Counted from the stretch's first letter, positions 25,925 through 35,932 are shown. The stretch: DNA of 64,000 bases from an uncultured Oscillospiraceae bacterium (GCA_900547455.1 URGV01000010.1:1-64000), one strand, 5' to 3'. Program-made: numbers and translations. The notes: generated by a model not told the origin, from the letters alone.

Positions 25925-26075
25925 CGATTCACCCGCCCTTTCCACAGGTTTTTGCTTGATTCCGAGTTCGACCACAGATTCCGATGTGGCCTCTACAAAG
26001 CTATCCTATGCTTTCCAGGCGGGTTTGGTCCCTTTCGGATCGATTTGCCCGGGCGATCCGGGCGTTTTTCTTTTT

Positions 26076-27218
26076 TTATTTTGCAGATCGCAGCAGGCGC
26101 ATCAGTTCTTCATAGATGCGCTCGTTTGCGTCGATCATCGCAAGCTTCTGAGCGTTTTGTCCCAGCCGCCGCAGCCGCTGTGGGTCGCGGGCAAGCTCCT
26201 CGACGGCGCCGCACAGCTTTTCGCCGGTCAGATCCTTCTCCTCAATCAGCAGCGCGGCCTCGTTTTTGACCAGCACCATACCGTTATGGTACTGGTGATT
26301 TTCCGCCACATTGGGCGAGGGAATCAGGATGGACGCCCTGCCAGCCGCCTCCAGCTCCGAAAGGGTGGATGCGCCGGCCCGGCAGATAACTAGGTCCGCC
26401 GCCGCCAGGCAGTCGTCCATGTCGTGGATGTATTCCCGTATATCGATGTCGGGATTGTTCTGAAAGTTGGCCCCGCACTCCCTGAGCATCTCCGGGAAAT
26501 CCTCCACCCCATACTTGCCGGTGGCGTGAATCTGGTGGATTTTGCCGGTAAAGGGATTTCCGGGTTTGGTGTGCCAGGCGATCAGGTCGGCCATCGCCTG
26601 GTTTAAGCGGTGTGCGCCCTGGCTGCCACCAAAGGAGACGATGCACAGCTTGTCTGCCACCCCGAGCTTCTTTCTGGCCTTTTCCCGGTCGGCGTAGACA
26701 ATCGACTCCCGCACCGGGTTGCCAACCACGACCTCCTTGCAGTTGGGGTGCAGATACTTCTTTGCCTCCGGCACCGCCAGTAAAATCTCGTCGACATAGC
26801 GTGAGAGCAGCTTGGTGGTCACCCCGGGGAAGGCGTTGGACTCATGGGAGACGGTCCTGATGCCCAGTTGGGCCGCCTTGCGCAGGATCGGCCCGCTGAC
26901 ATATCCGCCCGTCCCCACCACAAGATCGGGGCCAAATTTTTGAATCAGCCTTTTGGACCGCGCCGAAGCGGTGGTCAGGTAAAAGACCGAGGAGATGTTG
27001 TATTTGACATTGAACCAGGTCAGCCTGCGCTGAAAACCCTTGATGGTGATCGGCGCAAAATCAAACCCTGCCTGCGGCACCAGTTTGGCCTCCATCCCCT
27101 TGGGATTGCCGGCAAACAGGATCTGCGCCTCCGGCTGCTTTGCCCGGATGGTGGAGGCGATGGCGATGGCTGGATTGATGTGGCCGCCGGTTCCCCCACA
27201 GGCAAACAGTATTTTCAT
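26076..27218 (-). CDS. murG: MurG glycosyltransferase (lipid II synthase)
   Basis: Peripheral membrane GT-B glycosyltransferase that adds GlcNAc to lipid I. The glycine-rich loop GGTGGH is at residues 8-13 and the second loop is SFGGSQGAHRLN. The UDP-GlcNAc site appears as CRAGASTLSELEAAGRASILIPSP. The start MKILFACGG at 27218 is used; the longer frame is not family-like. 380 residues. Encoded between ftsW and murA; murC or murB, which often follow, are not in this cluster. Confidence 0.96.
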   Translation of the reverse strand: MKILFACGGTGGHINPAIAIASTIRAKQPEAQILFAGNPKGMEAKLVPQAGFDFAPITIKGFQRRLTWFNVKYNISSVFYLTTASARSKRLIQKFGPDLVVGTGGYVSGPILRKAAQLGIRTVSHESNAFPGVTTKLLSRYVDEILLAVPEAKKYLHPNCKEVVVGNPVRESIVYADREKARKKLGVADKLCIVSFGGSQGAHRLNQAMADLIAWHTKPGNPFTGKIHQIHATGKYGVEDFPEMLRECGANFQNNPDIDIREYIHDMDDCLAAADLVICRAGASTLSELEAAGRASILIPSPNVAENHQYHNGMVLVKNEAALLIEEKDLTGEKLCGAVEELARDPQRLRRLGQNAQKLAMIDANERIYEELMRLLRSAK

Positions 27219-27271
27219 CCTCTGACCATTCCTTTCAGAATGTATTTTTTCGCGTGGACGACTGGCCGCCG

Positions 27272-28567
27272 TCACTCCTTTTCATAGTTGCCCTGCCGCG
27301 ACACCGCCAGCAGAATCCCCAGCTCGCCCAAAATCATACACAGCGAGGTGCCTCCGTAGGAAAACATCGGCAGACTGATGCCGGTGTTGGGGATGGTGTT
27401 GGTGACAACGGCGATGTTCAGCATCGCCTGCATGCCGATCTGGGTAGTGATGCCCACCGCAATCAGCATGCCGAAGCGGTCCTTTGCGTGCAGAGCGATG
27501 GTGTAGCCGCGCCAGATCAGCAGGGCGAACAGGATGATAATCAGCGTCGCGCCGACAAAGCCCAATTCCTCACAGACGACCGCGAAGATAAAGTCGTTTT
27601 GCACCTCCGGCAGATAGAGCTGCTTCTGGCGGGACTCGCCCAGGCCAACGCCCAACAGGCCACCCGAACCGATGGCCATCAGCGACTGCTTGGTCTGGTA
27701 AGCGCCCGCGTCGCTGGTGGAAAAGGGGTCCAGCCAGTAGGTCAGGCGGACCAGAACGTGGGCAAATCTGTCGGAGAAAAAGCTCCACATGGTAAAGACC
27801 ATCGCCGCGATGCCGGCAAGTCCTGTCACGCCGACGCCGATGAGGTGCTGAATCTTTGCGCCGCCGACAAAAAGCATTGCGACAGTGATGCCGGCCAGAA
27901 GGATGGTGGCCGACAGGTGCGGCTGGAATACAACGACCACCGCCAAAGCGCCGAACAGCGCCAGGTAGCGCAGCGTGCCCATCCACAGATTGTTCATCTT
28001 GTCCTGGTCCTTGCTCATCAGGTGGGCAAACAGCAGGATCAGCGCAAATTTGCCGATCTCGGACGGCTGGAAGTTGACCGGGCCGATACTGACCCACCTT
28101 CTCGCGCCGCCCTCGGCCTCAAACAGGTAGGCCATCATGCACAGGCCGACCGACGCAAAATACAGCGGCCACACAAATTTGCGCAGCCAGTGATAGTTGA
28201 CAAAGGATGCAGCGATCATGCCGGCGACACCGATGATCGACCATCGGATCTGACGGCCGATGTAGTAAAAGCTGCTGCCCTCATAGTAGTAGGCGCGGGC
28301 ATAGCTTGCCGAAAACAGCATGACCAATCCAAAACCCAACAGCGCCAGCACCAGCAGCAAAAACGGCATATCAAAGTCGCCCCAGATATAGAGGGGGGCT
28401 TCCTTTGTCCGCAAGCTGCTCTTACTGCTGCGATATCTGGATTCCTTCTTTTTTCCGGCAGAGGAGCTCCTGCCCGGGTAGGCAACTACGTTGTCCCCCG
28501 CATTAGCTCTGCTCGCGCCGGAGATGCGCCTTCTGTTTAAAGCGGGATTGCTTCTGTTTTCTCTCAA
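27272..28567 (-). CDS. ftsW: FtsW/SpoVE-type peptidoglycan polymerase (SEDS family)
   Basis: A 431-residue SEDS glycosyltransferase with about ten membrane segments. Family blocks include ARRWVSIGPVNFQPSEIGKF, KQSLMAIGSGGLLGVGLG and the C-terminal IPNTGISLPMFSYGGTS. The first 60 residues form an unusually long basic, serine/arginine-rich cytoplasmic tail. It polymerises lipid II together with the class B PBP encoded upstream. The frame begins at TTG 28567. Whether it serves vegetative division (FtsW) or spore cortex (SpoVE) cannot be decided from sequence. It lies directly after mraY, with no murD between. Confidence 0.93.
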   Translation of the reverse strand: MRENRSNPALNRRRISGASRANAGDNVVAYPGRSSSAGKKKESRYRSSKSSLRTKEAPLYIWGDFDMPFLLLVLALLGFGLVMLFSASYARAYYYEGSSFYYIGRQIRWSIIGVAGMIAASFVNYHWLRKFVWPLYFASVGLCMMAYLFEAEGGARRWVSIGPVNFQPSEIGKFALILLFAHLMSKDQDKMNNLWMGTLRYLALFGALAVVVVFQPHLSATILLAGITVAMLFVGGAKIQHLIGVGVTGLAGIAAMVFTMWSFFSDRFAHVLVRLTYWLDPFSTSDAGAYQTKQSLMAIGSGGLLGVGLGESRQKQLYLPEVQNDFIFAVVCEELGFVGATLIIILFALLIWRGYTIALHAKDRFGMLIAVGITTQIGMQAMLNIAVVTNTIPNTGISLPMFSYGGTSLCMILGELGILLAVSRQGNYEKE

Positions 28568-28598
28568 CCACTTCGCCGCCTTTCTTTTTTTGCAATGC

Positions 28599-29597
28599 TT
28601 ATAATACCAACAAAACGGCTATCAGACATCCCACCGCTGTCACTGCGGAGAAGACCGCGACGATCTTCACCTCGCTCCAGCCGGACATCTCAAAATGGTG
28701 GTGGATCGGCGCCATCTTAAAGACACGCTTGCCGGTCAGCTTGACGCTGCCGATCTGGATGATATCCGAGAGGGTCTCCACCACATACACAATGCCGATG
28801 AATACCAGCAGCACCGGACGGCGCAGGCCAAAGGCCAGCGCGACCACCATACCGCCCAAAAACAGGGACCCGGTGTCCCCCATGAACACCTTTGCCGGGT
28901 GAAAATTCCACACCAGGAATCCCAGACAGCCGCCGGCCAGCGCCGCAGCCAGCAGATTCATCTGGGAGAAGCCGGCGATAGAGGCGATCACCATAAAGCC
29001 CATCGCGGCCACCATTGTCACCGAGGCGTCCAGCCCGTCGATGCCGTCGGTCAGATTGACCGCATTGACTGTGCCGACGATGATAAAGAGCATCAGGGGA
29101 TAATAGAAAATCCCGATGTCCAAATCCCCGATAAAGGGCAGCCAGAAGCTGGTGGTGGGCGCAAAGATCTGCTGCGCCGCCAGGTAAACCACCGCCACCA
29201 GCAGCTGCGCCAGCGACTTCTGCCCGGCCTTCAGGCCAAGGTTCTGCTTTTTCACAACCGAGATGTAGTCGTCCAAAAAGCCGATCAGGCCGAAGGCCAG
29301 TGCCATCAGCAGCCCGCCCCACAGGTAAAAGCTGCCCGCGGCGGAGGCGTCCGCCACCCCCTGCTCCGAAAGCTCGAGGGTAAGCCATCCCGCCAAAATG
29401 GCGATGGTGATGCCGGCGATGAACATGATGCCGCCCATGGTCGGCGTGCCCTGCTTGGATTTATGCCAGGCCGGGCCGATATCCAAAATGGTCTGTCCGA
29501 AATGCAGCCTGCGCAGAAAGGGAATCAGCCACATGCCGATCACCGAGGTAATCAGAAACGCGCTGACCACCGTCACCAAAAGTGCGATAAAATTCAT
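28599..29597 (-). CDS. mraY: Phospho-MurNAc-pentapeptide transferase MraY
   Basis: Integral membrane enzyme that makes lipid I from UDP-MurNAc-pentapeptide and undecaprenyl phosphate. It has about ten membrane segments and the signature blocks GTPTMGGIMF, FLDDYISVVKKQNLGL (catalytic Asp pair), NAVNLTDGIDGLD, FMGDTGSLFLGG and APIHHHFEMSGW. 332 residues, normal length. The ATG at 29597 follows AAGGAT. It lies between murF and ftsW. Confidence 0.97.
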   Translation of the reverse strand: MNFIALLVTVVSAFLITSVIGMWLIPFLRRLHFGQTILDIGPAWHKSKQGTPTMGGIMFIAGITIAILAGWLTLELSEQGVADASAAGSFYLWGGLLMALAFGLIGFLDDYISVVKKQNLGLKAGQKSLAQLLVAVVYLAAQQIFAPTTSFWLPFIGDLDIGIFYYPLMLFIIVGTVNAVNLTDGIDGLDASVTMVAAMGFMVIASIAGFSQMNLLAAALAGGCLGFLVWNFHPAKVFMGDTGSLFLGGMVVALAFGLRRPVLLVFIGIVYVVETLSDIIQIGSVKLTGKRVFKMAPIHHHFEMSGWSEVKIVAVFSAVTAVGCLIAVLLVL

Positions 29598-29641
29598 TGT
29601 TGTATGTCAATCCTTTCCTTTGATGCTCACAAAATCCCGCA

Positions 29642-31060
29642 TTAAAAATGTTCGTACAGGCGCGAGAGCACCTCTTCCAGCTTCATTCCCCTGCTGGCTT
29701 TCAGCCAGAGGATATCGCCTTTTTTGATCATCGGCAGCAGGAAGTCGGCCATCTCCTCTTTGGTCTCAAAATAGTATACCTTTTTGCGGCCGCACGCTTC
29801 CCGCGCGCCCTTGGCCGCGTCCACGCTGTGTTTGCCGCAGCAGATGACGATATCGATGTCCTCCCGGACCGCGCACTGGCCGGCCTCATAGTGGGCCTGC
29901 GGCGCGTAATCGCCCAGCTCCAGCATGTCGCCCATGATGAAAATCTTTCTGCAGGCCCCTTTTGCCGGGCGCTGCATCGAGCCGAAGGCGTGGATAGCAG
30001 CCTTCATCGAGTCCGGACCGGCGTTGTAGCAGTCCTCCACCACGCAGATATCCTTGCGGTGAACCACCCGCTGGCGCATGCCGGAGGGTTTATAATGGGT
30101 CAGCGCGTCCAGAATGACCGGCGGCTGCATTCCAAACTCCCTGCCCACCGCAAAGGCCGCCAGAGCGTCCAGCACATTGTGGCGGCCAAAGGTGGGGATC
30201 ATCGCCGGGTACTCCTGCCCCTCGCTGACGATGGTGAAGGTGGTGCGACCGTTCTCCTCGTGTATCTCCTTGCCCCTGACCTCACAGCTTTCGCTGTCGA
30301 TGCCGTAGTAGATCTTTTTCATCTGCGGGCAATCCAGACCGGCAAGCAGGTCGTCGTCCCCGTTGAGAATGAGCGGCGAACCCGGCTTCATTCCCTCTAT
30401 TATTTCCATCTTTGCCTTTAAAATGCCTTCCCGGCTGCCAAGATATTCGATGTGCGCCTCCCCGATATTGGTGATGACGGCTGCATCGGGCTTGGCACAG
30501 CGGGTCAGGTCGGAAATTTCTCCAAAATGGTTCATGCCCATCTCGACGACCGCCGCCTGAACAGTCTCGTCCAGGGTCAGCAGCGTCTTGGGCAGGCCGA
30601 CGCGGTTGTTTAAGTTGCCCTGCGTCTTCATCGTCTCGTACTGGGCGCTGAGCACCTGCGCGATCATCTCCTTGGTGGTCGTTTTGCCCGCGCTTCCGGT
30701 GACCGCCACCATACGGAACTGGAACTTGCTGCGGTAGTAGGCCGCCAGATCCAGAAATCCGCGCTCGGTATCCTGGCAGACAATCAGCTGCTCCTTTGGG
30801 ATATCCGCGCAGAATTCCTCCACGCCTTTTTTGTCGACCAGCGCATAACGCGCCTTGTTGCGCAACGCGGCGCCGACATACTGATGCCCGTCAAAAATCT
30901 CGCCGCGCAGCGCGACAAACAGGCAGCTGTCCTTATCCTCATCCTCCGGCTGAGCGCGGGAGTCGGTCGAAACCGAAGTGATTTTTCCCTTATGATTTAA
31001 AAAATATTCCTCTGTGCATCCGACGGCTTTTGCCACTTCGCCCAATGTCATTGGCCTCAT
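29642..31060 (-). CDS. murF: UDP-MurNAc-tripeptide D-Ala-D-Ala ligase MurF
   Basis: Cytosolic Mur ligase that adds D-Ala-D-Ala to complete the pentapeptide. The ATP site GSAGKTTT is at residues 122-129, followed by TQGNLNNRVGLPKTLL, EMGMNHFGEI and the C-terminal block VVEDCYNAGPDSMKAA. 472 residues. The N-terminal uridine-binding domain includes STDSRAQPEDE. It follows murE after an 86-bp gap and precedes mraY. Confidence 0.95.
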   Translation of the reverse strand: MRPMTLGEVAKAVGCTEEYFLNHKGKITSVSTDSRAQPEDEDKDSCLFVALRGEIFDGHQYVGAALRNKARYALVDKKGVEEFCADIPKEQLIVCQDTERGFLDLAAYYRSKFQFRMVAVTGSAGKTTTKEMIAQVLSAQYETMKTQGNLNNRVGLPKTLLTLDETVQAAVVEMGMNHFGEISDLTRCAKPDAAVITNIGEAHIEYLGSREGILKAKMEIIEGMKPGSPLILNGDDDLLAGLDCPQMKKIYYGIDSESCEVRGKEIHEENGRTTFTIVSEGQEYPAMIPTFGRHNVLDALAAFAVGREFGMQPPVILDALTHYKPSGMRQRVVHRKDICVVEDCYNAGPDSMKAAIHAFGSMQRPAKGACRKIFIMGDMLELGDYAPQAHYEAGQCAVREDIDIVICCGKHSVDAAKGAREACGRKKVYYFETKEEMADFLLPMIKKGDILWLKASRGMKLEEVLSRLYEHF

Positions 31061-31146
31061 TGTGTCTACACCCTCCGTAAAACTTTTTGCCTGGGGATTT
31101 CCTGCAAAGCAGGCCCCTGCAAGGAACCATTATAACACATTATAGC

Positions 31147-32646
31147 TTAAATGAAATCCTTTTTCTGTAAAATTCTGCCGCCGTTTTTCCCTTCTCTTTG
31201 TGCGGACTGCAAAACCGCATAGCCTTCCTGCACAATTTGGCGTTCATCAAAGTAAACCGTCCGGTCCGCCAGCACCTGATAATCCTCGTGTCCCTTTCCG
31301 GCCAGCAGCAGAATGTCCCCTCCGCGGCAGTTCTGCAGCGCCCACAAAATCGCTTCGCGCCGGTCCGGAATCACCCGCATACGATGTTTGTCGTTGCAAA
31401 ATCCAGCCAGGGCATCTCCAAAAATCTGCTCCAGCGGCTCCTCCCGCGGATTATCCGCCGTCATCACCACAAGGTCAGCGCCCTGGCACACCGCCTTCAG
31501 CATCAGGGGGCGCTTGGTGCGGTCCCTGCGTCCTGGACAGCCGAAGACCGTCAGCAGCCTGCCCCTGCAGAAACCGCGCAGCATCTGCAGGACCTTTGTC
31601 AGGCTGTCCGGCGTGTGGGCGTAGTCGCGGATGACGGTGATGCCGTCCTGGCTCAAACAAACCTCCGTCCTGCCGGGAACCCCCTTGCAGCTGCACAGCG
31701 CCGCCACGCTCTCCTGCAGTGAGTAACCGCAGTGCAGCAGCAGGCCCACCGCTGTCAGCATATTTTCCACCGAGAAACTGCCAGGGAGCCCGAGGGTCGC
31801 CTCGCACTGTTCTCCGCCGTAGCAGACGGTGCAGCTGCAGCGGTCGGCCTGCAGAGAGATATTCTCTGCATAAAGCTCTGTCTCTGACGACCCAAAGGCG
31901 GCGACCGGATATTCTCCCCGTTCGCTGAGCTCCCGGTAAATCCGCTGACCATAAGCGTCTGCGGTGTTGACCACCGCCGCGCCGGACTGGGAGAACAGCT
32001 CCCGTTTGGCTTGAAAGTAGCTTTCGACATCGCCGTGGTAATCCAGATGTTCCGGTGTGAGATTGGTAAAGGCGGCACAGGCAAAGAAGCACCCGTACAG
32101 CCGCTTTTGCTCCAGCGCCTGGGAGGAGGCCTCCATCACCACATGGGTGCAGCCGCATTGAAGCATCTGGGCCAGCAGCTCCTGCAGCTCCCAGGCGTCG
32201 GGGGTGGTATAGCGCGCGGGGATGGACTGCTCCCCCACCCGGTTGCAGATGGTGCCGATCAGCCCCGCCCTGACCCCCAGCTGGATCAGCGCGTGATGTG
32301 TGAGCCAGGCCGTGGTGGTCTTGCCGTTGGTGCCGGTGACGCCCAGCAGCTTGAGCTTTCTTGCCGGGTAGCCAAAGAAGGCCGCACACAGCCGGGCGTA
32401 AACGATTCGCGTATCCGGGAACAGGAGCTGGTTAGGCACCCCGCAGTCCCGCTGTGCCACCACTAAAATTGCGCCGCGCTGCAGCGCCTGGACAACATAG
32501 TTGTGCCCGTCGGTCAGGCTGCCGGCAATGCACACAAAGACGCTGCCGCGCCGCACCTGCCGCGAGTCGCAGGTGACCGAAGTCACCTGCTGGGTGGGAA
32601 GCCGGTTGCCCGGCAAGATCTCCTCAAAGAGCTGCTGTAGGTCCAT
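31147..32646 (-). CDS. murE: UDP-MurNAc-L-Ala-D-Glu ligase MurE, meso-DAP type
   Basis: Mur ligase adding the third peptide residue. The ATP site GTNGKTTT is at residues 105-112; EASSQAL and HLDYHGDVESYF are the metal and carbamyl-lysine region blocks. The specificity motif in the C-terminal domain reads DNPR (near residue 404), the arrangement of enzymes using meso-diaminopimelate rather than lysine, so the wall is predicted to be DAP-type. 499 residues. It lies 34 bases after the PBP gene. Confidence 0.95.
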   Translation of the reverse strand: MDLQQLFEEILPGNRLPTQQVTSVTCDSRQVRRGSVFVCIAGSLTDGHNYVVQALQRGAILVVAQRDCGVPNQLLFPDTRIVYARLCAAFFGYPARKLKLLGVTGTNGKTTTAWLTHHALIQLGVRAGLIGTICNRVGEQSIPARYTTPDAWELQELLAQMLQCGCTHVVMEASSQALEQKRLYGCFFACAAFTNLTPEHLDYHGDVESYFQAKRELFSQSGAAVVNTADAYGQRIYRELSERGEYPVAAFGSSETELYAENISLQADRCSCTVCYGGEQCEATLGLPGSFSVENMLTAVGLLLHCGYSLQESVAALCSCKGVPGRTEVCLSQDGITVIRDYAHTPDSLTKVLQMLRGFCRGRLLTVFGCPGRRDRTKRPLMLKAVCQGADLVVMTADNPREEPLEQIFGDALAGFCNDKHRMRVIPDRREAILWALQNCRGGDILLLAGKGHEDYQVLADRTVYFDERQIVQEGYAVLQSAQREGKNGGRILQKKDFI

Positions 32647-32680
32647 CCACGTTCACCCTTTCCCGGCATGGCCGGTCGAT

Positions 32681-35248
32681 TTACTGTGTTTGCTCGGTGG
32701 TCTGTTCCGTCTCCCCTGTCTGTTCCGTCTGCTCAGCCTCCTGCTGCTGCAGGGCGTCCGGGTCGATATTGACCGTGACGATCGAGCCGATTTCCGCGCT
32801 GGAACCAGCCGGCGGCTCCTGGGTGACGATGATCTCCTCCGCGCCGTCCGGAACCGAGCCGACGATATTGATGTTGAATCCGGCGTTGGTGATCAGCTGG
32901 TTTGCATCCGAAACGCTGCGTCCCACAACGTCCGGCACAGTGCCGTTGCTGTTGGCCTCGCTCTCATCGGTGTAGAGGATGACCGTGCCGCCGTACGGCA
33001 GGGTCTTACCCGGCTCCGGAACCTGCTTGATAACCGACACGCCCTGACCGACAATCTCGGTCTTTAAGCCCGCCGCGCGGATCTGCGCCTGCGCTTCATG
33101 CGGCTTGGCGGTGACATAGGTGCCGACGGTGACGTCGCCCTGCTCTGCCTCCTCCTCTTCGGTGAAGCTCGGCTCGTAGCCGAGGTAAGGCAGAATGTCC
33201 TCCAGCATGGCGCCGACAACCGGGGCCGCGATGGTTGAGGACTGCGCGTCGCCGACAACCGGCTCATCCAGCGCGACCAGAATGGCGATCTGCGGGTCAT
33301 CCGCCGGGGCAAAGCCCAGGAAGGAGAGCACGTTGCCGTACTGGTTTCCGTCTTCGTCGAAGTTATCCAGCTTTTCGGAGGTACCGGTCTTGCCGCCGAT
33401 GCGGTAACCCGGGATGGCGGCGTTTCGGCCGGTCGCGTCCGAACCACCCGAGACAACCTGCTCGCCCATATAGCAGATCTTGGCGGAGGTCTCCTCCGAA
33501 ATGACCTGGCGGCGAACGGTTGGCTCGGTAGTCTCGACGATATTGTGGTCCGAATCGATGATCTGTTTGACGATGTAAGGCTGCATCAGGTCGCCGCCGT
33601 TGAGCGCCGCGGACAGCGCCGTGATCAACTGGATACCCGAGACCTTGAAGGTCTGGCCGAACGAGCTGGAGCTCAATTCCGCGATGCCCATATCGTCCAG
33701 TGTGTAGTACATTCCTTCATTATCCGCTTCACCCGGCAGGTCAATGCCGGTCAGGTCGCCCAGACCAAAACGGTCAAAGTAGGTGGTGAAGTTTTCCGCA
33801 CCAGTCTGCTGGCCGATTTCGATAAAGGCCGGGTTACAGGAGTGCTTGATGGCATCCGCCAAAGTTTGTAATCCATGGCCGCCATTGGTGCGCTTCCAAC
33901 AGTGAATCCGGTTGCCTGCAACCTCCTTGTATCCCATACAGTAGAACAGCTGGACGTCCATCGGCACGCTGCCGGTGTCCAAGGCTGCCGATGCGGTGAT
34001 GATCTTAAATACCGAACCCGGCTCATAGGGGTCGGAGATGACCTTGTTTCTCCACTGGCGGTTCTGCTCGTCGAGCAGCCAGTCACTGAACTCCTCCTCG
34101 GTCAGGCCGCCGTTGAGGGCGCGGGCGCGCAGGTTTTCGGTCAGCAGGTCGTTGGCGGTGATGTCCGACACTTCCAGCTCCTCCTCCGGCTGGGTTGAAG
34201 TCGAAACAGTCTGGGTATCCGTTTCGGTCGTTTCCTCGGTGTTCTCGGTCGCGCCCGACTGGTTGACGCCTTCCTGGTTTTGTGTCTGCTCGGTCTGGAT
34301 AGTGGTACCGATGCTGCTTTCCCGCTTCTTTTGAATCTCCTCCTCCAGACGGATGACCGCCTGTTTGTCGGTCAGTTGTCGGGGATTGTTGGGGTCAAAG
34401 TCCGGCTTGCTGGCCATCGCCAGAATCTCACCGGTATTGACGTCCATCACGATGCCAAAGGCACGCTCCTTGACCTCGTGCTCGCTGACGGCGATTTCCA
34501 GATGCTTCTCCACAAAGTGCTGGATAACCTCATCGATGGTCAGCACCAGCGAGTTGCCGTCCTGCGACTCATATAGTTTTTCATACTGGAACGGCATTTC
34601 TCCGTTCTGTCCATTTTTGGCCGAAACGATTCTGCCTTCGGTGCCGGTCAGAATCTTGTTGTAGTACGATTCCAGGCCGTAGGCGCCGCGATTGTCATAG
34701 AAATTGACAAAACCGAGTACCGATGCTGCCAGGTCATCGAAGGGGTAAACCCTCTGGGTTCCCTGGCTGAGCGTGATGCAGTTGACATTATTTTCCTGCA
34801 TGAACAGCTCGATGGCGTCCGCCGTCTCCTTCTCCACGCCGTATTCCAGCACCTCCCAATAAGAGCCGGTGTTTTCGGCGCGTTCGCGGATGGTAGCCTC
34901 GTCGGTATCGATCAGCGAAGGCAGACCTGTTTCCGGGTTGCACAGTACCTGCAGTTCCTCCTCGCGCGTCTCTGCATTGGAGCTTAAATTCGCCGGTTCA
35001 AAAACAACGTCCCACACCGTCTTGCTGGTGGCCATCGTCTTCATGTTGGTGTCGTAGATGGACCCGCGGTGCGGCTCGATAATGGTATCCTTGAGCTGCT
35101 GGTTGAGCGCCATCTGCTTATAGTAGTCCCCATCAATAATCTGCAGATAGAACAGCCGGCCGATCAGCACCGCGCTGCACACCACGCTGAGCACCATGGC
35201 CACCACAGCGATCTTCAGTTTTGTGACGTTTTTGGAGAAATTTGCCAT
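32681..35248 (-). CDS. ftsI: Class B penicillin-binding protein with two PASTA domains (FtsI/SpoVD type)
   Basis: An 855-residue transpeptidase anchored by one membrane segment (about residues 12-31). After the dimerisation domain (IEPHRGSIYDTN) comes the transpeptidase with SVFK (412-415, catalytic Ser), SCN (470-472) and KTG (near 615). Two PASTA domains follow (about 705-770 and 770-835; TVPDVVGRSVSDANQLI marks the second) and a T/E/Q tail. A 55-residue threonine/glutamate-rich insertion lies at about 305-360, inside the transpeptidase region before SVFK, which is unusual. It works with FtsW in septal synthesis; vegetative or sporulation use cannot be separated by sequence. Confidence 0.93.
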   Translation of the reverse strand: MANFSKNVTKLKIAVVAMVLSVVCSAVLIGRLFYLQIIDGDYYKQMALNQQLKDTIIEPHRGSIYDTNMKTMATSKTVWDVVFEPANLSSNAETREEELQVLCNPETGLPSLIDTDEATIRERAENTGSYWEVLEYGVEKETADAIELFMQENNVNCITLSQGTQRVYPFDDLAASVLGFVNFYDNRGAYGLESYYNKILTGTEGRIVSAKNGQNGEMPFQYEKLYESQDGNSLVLTIDEVIQHFVEKHLEIAVSEHEVKERAFGIVMDVNTGEILAMASKPDFDPNNPRQLTDKQAVIRLEEEIQKKRESSIGTTIQTEQTQNQEGVNQSGATENTEETTETDTQTVSTSTQPEEELEVSDITANDLLTENLRARALNGGLTEEEFSDWLLDEQNRQWRNKVISDPYEPGSVFKIITASAALDTGSVPMDVQLFYCMGYKEVAGNRIHCWKRTNGGHGLQTLADAIKHSCNPAFIEIGQQTGAENFTTYFDRFGLGDLTGIDLPGEADNEGMYYTLDDMGIAELSSSSFGQTFKVSGIQLITALSAALNGGDLMQPYIVKQIIDSDHNIVETTEPTVRRQVISEETSAKICYMGEQVVSGGSDATGRNAAIPGYRIGGKTGTSEKLDNFDEDGNQYGNVLSFLGFAPADDPQIAILVALDEPVVGDAQSSTIAAPVVGAMLEDILPYLGYEPSFTEEEEAEQGDVTVGTYVTAKPHEAQAQIRAAGLKTEIVGQGVSVIKQVPEPGKTLPYGGTVILYTDESEANSNGTVPDVVGRSVSDANQLITNAGFNINIVGSVPDGAEEIIVTQEPPAGSSAEIGSIVTVNIDPDALQQQEAEQTEQTGETEQTTEQTQ

Positions 35249-35392
35249 CTTTTGTTACCATCCCTTACTTCTGCCAAAAATTTTCCCCTCTGAAACAAAA
35301 CAAGAGCTAAGACGTCATCACCACTTCTTAACTCCTGTCTGCGGCCCGAGGCCAATCCTGTCATTTGTCGAATTAATCCGACCCCAGGGTGT

Positions 35393-35893
35393 TTATTCCA
35401 TTGTATTTTCCGACGGGTTGATATATTCCATCAAGGAGGAAACGGCCGCCTTCAGCTGATCCAGCAGGGAGGGGTTGAGATTTTCCACCTCATCCACACT
35501 GTCTCCATCGGAAAAGCTGACATAGGTCACCTGATCCTCGCGCAGCTTGGACATTCCCATCTCTCTGGTAGCCACTGTCTCGATGTTGCTCAGTGCCGTC
35601 GAGCTTTCCAGCTCCGCGCTTAAGGTCCGGTAATCGGACTGCAGCAGCTCGAGTTCCTGGGTGCTGCTGGTGATCTGCATGGTCACCTCGGTGATCGCGA
35701 CCTGGCTGAAAATGATGCCCAATATCCCCGCAAAAAAAACGGTGATGCAGGCTGCTGCTTTCATCACAAAATATCTTGTCTGTCTGGCCTGCCGTTTTTT
35801 TTCGACGACGCGCAGCTTCGGTTTTTGTTCCGGAGCGCGGCGCTGGGTTTCAAACCGCTCAAAATCGTACGCTAAATTGCTTTGCATTGCCAT
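35393..35893 (-). CDS. ftsL: FtsL-like septum protein
   Basis: A 166-residue bitopic protein with a basic cytoplasmic N-terminus (about residues 1-40), one membrane segment (about 43-66) and an extracellular coiled coil (SSTQELELLQSDYRTLSAEL) ending in the short ATREMGMSKLREDQVTYV block typical of FtsL/DivIC proteins. It lies between rsmH and the PBP gene, the standard ftsL position. Sequence conservation in this family is low, so the name rests on topology and location. Confidence 0.85.
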   Translation of the reverse strand: MAMQSNLAYDFERFETQRRAPEQKPKLRVVEKKRQARQTRYFVMKAAACITVFFAGILGIIFSQVAITEVTMQITSSTQELELLQSDYRTLSAELESSTALSNIETVATREMGMSKLREDQVTYVSFSDGDSVDEVENLNPSLLDQLKAAVSSLMEYINPSENTME

Positions 35894-35932
35894 GGCAACC
35901 GACCACCTTTTTCTTCATATTGAAAGCGAATC

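Noticed and set aside
27254-28540. A 428-codon plus-strand frame rich in Q, H and D
   Set aside because: Antisense to ftsW; the hydrophilic composition is the mirror of membrane-helix codons.
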